DNA from: Isoetes taiwanensis | Taxonomy: Eukaryota; Streptophyta; Lycopodiopsida; Isoetales; Isoetaceae | DNA length: 64,000 nucleotides | Assembly: GCA_021234155.1 (NCBI GenBank) | Contig: JAJEKV010000049.1 | Span: 4,459,001 to 4,523,000 of the forward strand | Reading direction: 5' to 3' | In this document: piece after piece, positions 57,373-64,000 of the stretch | Numbering within the stretch: the first letter of the stretch is position 1 | How the letters are laid out: each line of letters starts with the position of its first letter | Made by a program: the position numbers and the translations under genes | The notes under the pieces: model-generated | Told to the model about the DNA's origin: nothing | Databases searched by the model: none | The model's input: the letters and a program-made list of their open reading frames with translations, nothing else

Positions 57373-57476
57373 GTCGTCATGGTTGCCAGCTACCGTGCCC
57401 TATCCGTTATCCTAGGGCACGGTAGCTGGCAAATAATCCGTTACCCTAGGGCACGGTAGCTGGCAACCATGACGAC
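57373..57476. repeat. Perfect 29-bp inverted repeat with a third internal arm copy
   Basis: gtcgtcatggttgccagcta and the following ccgtgccct (57373-57401) pair perfectly with 57448-57476. The inner 18 bases of the right arm (agggcacggtagctggca) also occur at 57414-57431, so two alternative stems can form. It sits immediately before the SINE-unit inverted repeats. Confidence 0.85.
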
Positions 57477-57480
57477 CTAG

Positions 57481-57727
57481 ACTTCCTAAGGCGGGATTAA
57501 ATCCTGCCTACAAAGTGTGCATGTAAGGCAAAAGTTTAATCCCGCCTTAGGAAGTCCTCATCATGAGGAAGTCCCTAGAGTTGCCCCTAGGACCTAGACT
57601 TCCTAAGGCGGGATTAAATCCTGCCTACAAAGTGTGCACCTAGGACCTAGACTTCCTAAGGCGGGATTAAATCCTGCCTACAAAGTGTGCATGTAAGGCA
57701 AAAGTTTAATCCCGCCTTAGGAAGTCG
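57481..57727. repeat. Inverted and rearranged fragments of the SINE-like unit
   Basis: acttcctaaggcgggattaa at 57481 pairs with its reverse complement at 57534-57554 across a 32-base loop. The same arms recur at about 57598 and 57655 (forward) and 57706 (inverted). The pieces all come from the junction part of the unit that builds the adjoining array, so the left edge of the array is a foldback cluster. Confidence 0.8.
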
Positions 57728-60700
57728 TATTACTTTGTTTAAGGTCCATACTAGACTAGCTAGTTTATCCCACTACCTTTGCGGCAGCCAAAGTGGAGGA
57801 CACGTATAGGCTTTTAAGTTCTACCACGTCGGGGATCATCATCGTATACCTCCAATAACCAACTCCCAAAGATAAACATACATTGGCAAGGCTTGAACCC
57901 ATGACCAAATGCACATTTATTTTGACATTATTAGGCATATACCAACTCGCCACACATCCGTTGAGCAAAACTTTTGCCTTACATGCATACTTTGTAGGCA
58001 GGATTTAATCCCGCCTTAGGAAGTCTAGGTCCTAGGGGCAACTCTAGGGGCATAGCTTTTTTAGCCTCACCATCCTAGTGCCACCTACCATAGTCCCATT
58101 GTTTTTTTATTACTTTGTTTAAGGTCCATACTAGACTAGCTAGTTTATCCCACTACCGTTCATGGTGACCAAAGTGGAGGACAATTATAGGCTTTTTAAG
58201 TTCTACCACGTTGGGGATCATCATCGTATACCCTCAATAACAAACTCCCAAAGATAAACATACATTGGCAAAGCTTGAACCCATGACCAAATGCACATTT
58301 ATTTTGGCATTATTAGGCATATACCAACTCACCACACATCCGTTGGGCAAAACTTTTGCCTTACATGCACACTTTGTAGGCAGGATTTAATCCCGCCTTA
58401 GGAAGTCTAGGTCCTAGAGGCAACTCTAGGGGCATAGCTTTTTTAGCCTCACCATCCTAGTGCCACCTACCATAGTCCCATTGTTTTTTTATTACTTTGT
58501 TTAAGGTCCATACTAGACTAGCTAGTTTATCCCACTACCTTGCGGCAGCCAAAGTGGAGGACACGTATAGGCTTTTAAGTTCTACCACGTCCGGGATCAT
58601 CATCGTATACCCCCAATAACCAACTCCCAAAGATAAACATACATTGGCAAGGCTTGAACCCATGACCAAATGCACATTTATTTTGGCATTATTAGGCATA
58701 TACCAACTCACCACACATCCGTTGGGCAAAACTTTTGCCTTACATGCACACTTTGTAGGAAGGATTTAATCCCGCCTTAGGAAGTCTAGGTCCTAGGGGC
58801 AACTCTAGAGGCATAGCTTTTTTAGCCTCACCATCCTAGTGCCACCTACCATAGTCCCATTGTTTTTTTATACTTTGTTTAAGGTCCATACTAGACTAGC
58901 TAGTTTATCCCACTACCTTTTTGGCAGCCTAAAGTGGAGGACACGATAGGCTTTTAAGTTCTACCACGTCGGGGATCATCATCGTATACCCCCAATAACC
59001 AACTCCCAAAGGTAAACATACATTGACAAGGCTTGAACCCATGACCAAATGCACATTTATTTTGGCATTATTAGGCATATACCAACTCACCACACATCCG
59101 TTGGGCAAAACTTTTTTGCCTTACATGCACACTTTGTAGGCGTGGATTTAATCCCGCCTTAGGAAGTCTAGGTCCTAGGGGCAACTCTAGGGGCATAGCT
59201 TTTTTAGCCTCACCATCCTATTGCCACCTACCATAGTCCCATTGTTTTTTTATTACTTTGTTTAAGGTCCATACTAGACTAGCTAGTTTATCCCACTACC
59301 TTTTAAGTGGCCCAAAGTGGAGGATACGATAGGCTTTTAAGTTCTACCACACGTCAGGGGATCATCATCAGATACCCCCAATAACCAACTCCCAAAGATA
59401 AACATACATTGGCAAAGCTTGAACCCATGACCAAATGCACATTTATTTTGGCATTATTAGGCATATACCAACTCACCACACATCGGATTTGGGCAAAACT
59501 TTTGCCTTACATGCACACTTTGTAGGCGTGGATTTAATCCCGCCTTAGGAAGTTTAAGCCTTAGGAAGTTTAAGTCCTAGGGGCAACTCTAGGGGCATAG
59601 CTTTTTTAGCCTCACCATCCTAGTGCCACCTACCATAGTCCCATTGTTTTTTTATTACTTTGTTTAAGGTCCATACTAGACTAGCTAGTTTATCCCACTA
59701 CCTTGCGGCAGCCAAAGTGGAGGACACGTATAGGCTTTTAAGTTCTACCACGTCGGGGATCATCATCGTATACCCCCAATAACCAACTCCCAAAGATAAA
59801 CATACATTGGCAAGGCTTGAACCCATGACCAAATGCACATTTATTTTGGCATTATTAGGCATATACCAACTCACCACACATCCGTTGGGCAAAACTTTTG
59901 CCTTACATGCACACTTTGTAGGAAGGATTTAATCCCGCCTTAGGAAGTCTAGGTCCTAGGGGCAACTCTAGAGGCATAGCTTTTTTAGCCTCACCATCCT
60001 AGTGCCACCTACCATAGTCCCATTGTTTTTTTATACTTTGTTTAAGGTCCATACTAGACTAGCTAGTTTATCCCACTACCTTGCGGCAGCCAAAGTGGAG
60101 GACACGTATAGGCTTTTAAGTTCTACCACGTCGGGGATCATCATCGTATACCCCCAATAACCAACTCCCAAAGGTAAACATACATTGACAAGGCTTGAAC
60201 CCATGACCAAATGCACATTTATTTTGGCATTATTAGGCATATACCAACTCACCACACATCCGTTGGGCAAAACTTTTGCCTTACATGCACACTTTGTAGG
60301 CAGGATTTAATCCCGCCTTAGGAAGTCTAGGTCCTAGGGGCAACTCTAGGGGCATAGCTTTTTTAGCCTCACCATCCTATTGCCACCTACCATAGTCCCA
60401 TTGTTTTTTTATTACTTTGTTTAAGGTCCATACTAGACTAGCTAGTTTATCCCACTACCTTGCGGCAGCTAAAGTGGAGGATACGTATAGGCTTTTAAGT
60501 TCTACCACGTCGGGGATCATCATCGTATACCCCCAATAACCAACTCCCAAAGATAAACATACATTGGCAAAGCTTGAACCCATGACCAAATGCACATTTA
60601 TTTTGGCATTATTAGGCATATACCAACTCACCACACATCCGTTGGGCAAAACTTTTGCCTTACATGCACACTTTGTAGGCAGGATTTAATCCCGCCTTAG

Positions 60701-61302
60701 GAAGTTTAAGCCTTAGGAAGTTTAAGTCCTAGGGGCAACTCTAGGGGCATAGCTTTTTTAGCCTCACCATCCTAGTGCCACCTACCATAGTCCCATTGTT
60801 TTTTTATTACTTTGTTTAAGGTCCATACTAGACTAGCTAGTTTATCCCACTACCTTGCGGCAGCCAAAGTGGAGGACACGTATAGGCTTTTAAGTTCTAC
60901 CACGTCGGGGATCATCATCGTATACCCCCAATAACCAACTCCCAAAGATAAACATACATTGGCAAGGCTTGAACCCATGACCAAATGCACATTTATTTTG
61001 GCATTATTAGGCATATACCAACTCACCACACATCCGTTGGGCAAAACGTTTGCCTTACATGCACACTTTGTAGGCAGGATTTAATCCCGCCTTAGGAAGT
61101 CTAGGTCCTAGGGGCAACTCTAGGGGCATAGCTTTTTTAGCCTCACCATCCTAGTGCCACCTACCATAGTCCCATTGTTTTTTTATTACTTTGTTTAAGG
61201 TCCATACTAGACTAGCTAGTTTATCCCACTACCTTGCGGCAGCCAAAGTGGAGGACACGTATAGGCTTTTAAGTTCTACCACATCGGGGATCATCATCGT
61301 AT
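57728..61302 (-). repeat. Ten-copy tandem array of the SINE-like unit with higher-order structure
   Basis: Units start (tattactttgtttaagg or ttatactttg) near 57728, 58108, 58490, 58869, 59251, 59652, 60032, 60410, 60805 and 61184; the last is cut after about 118 bp. Periods are 378-382 bp, except two of 401 and 395 bp that carry an extra tttaagccttaggaag. On the minus strand each unit has box A-like tggtgagttggtatatgcc and box B-like gggttcaagcc. Copies 3-4-5 share diagnostic variants in the same order with copies 6-7-8, a trimeric higher-order repeat of about 1.16 kb. Repeated 64-codon frames beginning MPNGCVV are by-products, not genes. Confidence 0.9.
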
Positions 61303-61439
61303 TCCCCAAATTGGCCCACCTTCGCCGAATTTCCAGCCATGATCCATAAACCCTCCTAATTCTTCAATCGATTCGGCCCTAAACTGCTCGGAACCTCTCT
61401 GCTCCGGCTGCAATGGAAGAATTCGGCCTTTAAGGCGAA

Positions 61440-62240
61440 GCTTTTTGGAAATCTGGTTTGCCCAGGCCGCGCCAGACCAATCATTTCCTTTGGCCTTTAA
61501 ATTTGGAGTTCATTGTCGAGGTAGAGAGCCGGAGTATTCTTAATCAGGTATCTTGAAGCGCTGCAGGTAAGCTCCGGCTTCTGTTATCTCATTCAGCTTA
61601 ACCTTGTAGGCTTCTGTAAACTAACGTGTTTTCTTGGATTAACGTATCAGGCAGAGCCTTGGACATGGATCAAGCACGCCGGACGAGTTTCCCTGGATGT
61701 GGCCCGACCTGGGACACTGCCAGGTCCGGTAGGAGGGGGGCGCCCTCGCCTGGGAAACGGCCTCGCCCGCCACAGAGTAATTGTCCCAGCCCTAGCAGCT
61801 CAACTACGTCAACAACTCCGAATTTTTTCACCATTCGCAATTGCCTTGTTACACCAGCAGAGGTTACCCGTGCTGTAGGATCCTCTTTACATGTAGAGGT
61901 ATCTCTTGAAATAGTATCTCAGGTTGAAAGGGCTCGTTGTGATACTGATTTGATCCACTGCCAGATTGTGGTCACTGAAGAAGACAACGTTTTATTTCAG
62001 AGCCCTGTTGGTCCTTGATTGCTTCCACTCATCTATGCAATGGCGCCACTGGACGACTTCGCCTCCCACTCTTCTCCTACTCTTTTTGGCTGATCTCCTA
62101 CTCTTTTTTACTTCTCCTCTCATGCCAATGGTGATCTAGATTGTGGCCTGTGGGTCAATATTTTTTGGTGAACATCTTTTGTATCAGCCCTCGGGCCATC
62201 TTTTGTATCAGCCCTCGGGCTTAATTTAATATGAAAATGA
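61440..62240 (+). CDS. Small spliced gene of unknown function (CDS 61665-62018)
   Basis: A donor (ctgcag|gtaagc, exon end near 61566) and an acceptor (acgtatcag|gcagag, exon start near 61651) define an 84-bp intron in the 5' leader. The ATG at 61665 follows shortly and opens a 117-codon frame. The N-terminal half is basic and Pro/Ser-rich (RRGAPSPGKRPRPPQ, a possible nuclear localisation signal). The C-terminal half is more ordered (FFTIRNCLVTPAEV, LHVEVSLEIVSQVERARCDT, QIVVTEEDN). The 3' region has two adjacent copies of atcttttgtatcagccctcg near 62175-62220 and then an AT-rich poly(A)-signal-like stretch (aatttaatatgaaaa). I do not recognise the protein; it could belong to a transposable element or be a lineage-specific gene. 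Confidence 0.4.
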
Positions 62241-62548
62241 GTTACTGACTCTTTAGTATTCGTCTGAACACTTGCAAACAATGAACTTCAGTTTTGGTCT
62301 TAACACAGTTGTTAATTACATATAATATCTGTGTGTGTGTGCTTAGCATGATCTGATTGAAACAGAACTTCAGAGATTGGGCTGATGCTCCCTTTTATGG
62401 TAAAGACCACTGTTTGCTGTATTACATTCCAGAGATTTGATTTTTATGTTAACAAATATATCAAACTTAAATATACAATGCAATGAATGTAGGGTTCATT
62501 TCATAGTTAATATTGTGTTGCTGCTACATATGTAGCTACCTTAGTTGT
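62241..62548. other. No gene recognised
   Basis: AT-rich spacer between convergent transcription units, with a short (gt)n run near 62330-62342. Confidence 0.4.
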
Positions 62549-63998
62549 CTATGGTCTCGTCACTGTCTTCAGATACCTGCCAACAGCAAATGTTAGTATT
62601 GTATCACAAATGCCAGAATCCTTTATGCCCTTGCTGTATACTAAATGCACCTGGTTAGTGAAAGAGTTGCCCTCCTCGAATCTTGGTGTTGGTACCGACC
62701 CTTCAGACATATTTGCCCTCCAAGTCTTTGCAAACTCCACATCCATTCCTCTGGCCCGGGAGATTATGTCCTTGTCCACACCTATTTCGACCATTTCTCG
62801 AATGATCCTAACCTTGTCTATGGTCTTATCCATGTCATGCTGAGGTCCAGAATATAATTGACCCAACCTTGTGTGTCCAATCTCATGGAATTCCCAGGGC
62901 CAATATCAGCGTGTGGCTGTGACTCACCCTCCCTGTTGACCAAGTCCCATGTCTTCAATGGTGACCTGATTGTACTAATGGAGTTTGGGACAGGTCTGAC
63001 CAGAGGCAGGAAGCCTTCTATATCCTGCACACCAGCAATGTCTCCCGAGCATAAGTGGGTGTCTTCCAAGCTGCACATGACATGCACTTCCTCTTCACTG
63101 TCATGGGCAATTGCATGATCACTCATAACAGGTGTGGTCAATCCACTAACCTGCTGACCTTCAGGTTCCATGGTAAATGATGTTTTCACTATTGGATCCC
63201 TGATTGGACTCAACCCTTGCCTTATTCTCATTCGGTTTCTAACCTCTAACCTTTTGCTTCTCACCTCATCACTCATTGGCCTCTGGAAGCTAAAGACTGC
63301 AGCCACTCTTGAAATGCCCCTGGGGTACATGAGTGCTCTAAGTCTAGCAGTAGAGGCTTCAAATTCTGCTTCAGCCTTCTTCCTATTTTCGCTTTCTATT
63401 CTGTTGAGCCCTCTTGGCAACCTCTTGCCTTTCCAATTTCCTTCTTGCAATTTCGAGTTTCCTGGCAGCAACTTGCTCATTCTTAAGTTTTGCAGCCTCA
63501 GCCCTTCTAGCCCTCTCAGCAGCCAAGGCCTCACAAAAGCCATCACTAGAGATGTGCACCCTCCCACTCAGGTCTGGGATTAAACCCCGATTCCTTGCCC
63601 TCGTGGCCTGAGACTGTTGCATGCAGGCCTGTGATGTCCTCACGTCTGCAGGGAACTGCACACATGCATCTGCTGTTCCCATGTCACCAGATGGTACCAC
63701 ATCCTGCTATGAGGGTCTCAAGGTTGCATCAATGACCTCACGGTCCCCATCTCGTGCGCCTTTATCGTGAGATGGATGCACATCATGGCTGATAATATCC
63801 ACATGGTCAGGTACATGTTCATGGCCACCAACTGGCTGCTGCCCACCTTGGACGTGGTGCCTCCCATAACTGTTGCAAGTCAGCCATGTTGAATTGCTCC
63901 AATTCCTCTTCCCCCAAGTTGGCTGCATCTTCTTGGCACAACTTTGCATAACCTGCTCTATGGGCACTCTACCAAACCTGCCACTTTCCTGGCCTGGC
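62549..63998 (-). pseudogene. Coiled-coil protein of unknown family, interrupted, runs off the window
   Basis: The frame is open from the window edge (minus) through VPIEQVMQSCAKKM to a single in-frame TAG at 63707. It then continues in the same frame (VVPSGDMGTADACV) into a charged helix (ALAAERARRAEAAKLKNEQV, ARRKLERQEVAKRAQQ). Near 63385 the frame shifts and the helix continues (ENRKKAEAEFEAS), leading to DSEEEVHVMCSLEDTH. A second shift near 62860 leads to TIDKVRIIREMVEIGVDKDI and a terminal TILTFAVGRYLKTVTRP. One stop and two frameshifts, with coding character preserved on either side, indicate a young pseudogene, sequencing errors, or unrecognised introns. I cannot assign a family. Confidence 0.5.
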
Positions 63999-64000
63999 TT

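Noticed and set aside
57765..61044. Repeated 64-codon ORFs beginning MPNGCVV
   Set aside because: They are part of the tandem SINE-like unit, cover its tRNA-derived promoter region, and vary with repeat indels; no sign of protein-level selection.
57728..61302. CRISPR-like array
   Set aside because: The units are 380-bp near-identical copies without variable spacers in plant DNA.

Overview
The window is nuclear DNA of a land plant. The evidence is a PLS-class pentatricopeptide-repeat (PPR) gene, plant-type CACTA (En/Spm) transposases with short GT-AG introns, Helitron ends, a copia-type miniature LTR element, and a TTTAGGG-type telomere-like tract. The long intronless PLS PPR gene and the very high transposon load would suit a large-genome plant such as a fern, but that lineage guess is weak. 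Almost everything recognisable is mobile or repetitive. I see no rRNA, no genuine tRNA gene and no CRISPR array.

Layout. 1-4553: the end of a GC-rich tandem array with a unit of about 1.1 kb. 5.6-10.5 kb: a decayed CACTA element on the minus strand. Its N-terminal transposase exon is joined in frame, across a clean intron, to an exon starting a SET-domain-like protein; its upstream edge is a 190-bp palindrome. 11853-19009: a second, apparently complete CACTA element of 7157 bp with matching CACTACAAGAG ends. It holds two divergent genes: a six-exon TNP2/DUF4218/DUF4216 transposase (minus) and a six-exon En/Spm-type accessory protein (plus). 19.0-33.5 kb: one unidentified ORF, Helitron ends and a probable 3.6 kb non-autonomous Helitron, plus dispersed short duplications.

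33.6-34.6 kb: a three-copy tandem array of a tRNA-derived (SINE-like) unit. 36.7-37.4 kb: an almost pure polypurine minisatellite. 39.8-43.95 kb: a decayed L1-type LINE (coiled-coil ORF1, APE endonuclease, reverse transcriptase, CCHC knuckle) broken by a 236-bp MITE with a perfect 8-bp target duplication. 46.06-47.7 kb: a minus-strand Helitron 3' end with an intronless class I aminotransferase pseudogene above it. 48803-49344: a complete 542-bp TRIM retrotransposon with a TACTA target duplication, whose LTRs each carry a tRNA-Ala-like Pol III promoter region.

50.5-53.5 kb: a PPR gene, probably broken at both ends, with a more decayed partial copy next to it. 53557-56906: another probable Helitron. 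57.4-61.3 kb: nested inverted repeats leading into a ten-copy array of the same SINE-like unit, with trimeric higher-order organisation. 61.3-64.0 kb: a small spliced gene of unknown function and a minus-strand coiled-coil pseudogene running off the window.

Functionally, the two CACTA genes form one transposition system, and the Helitrons, MITE and TRIM are non-autonomous and depend on enzymes encoded elsewhere. The best candidates for something undescribed are the CACTA-SET fusion, the tRNA-bearing TRIM, and the SINE unit turned into a higher-order tandem satellite.
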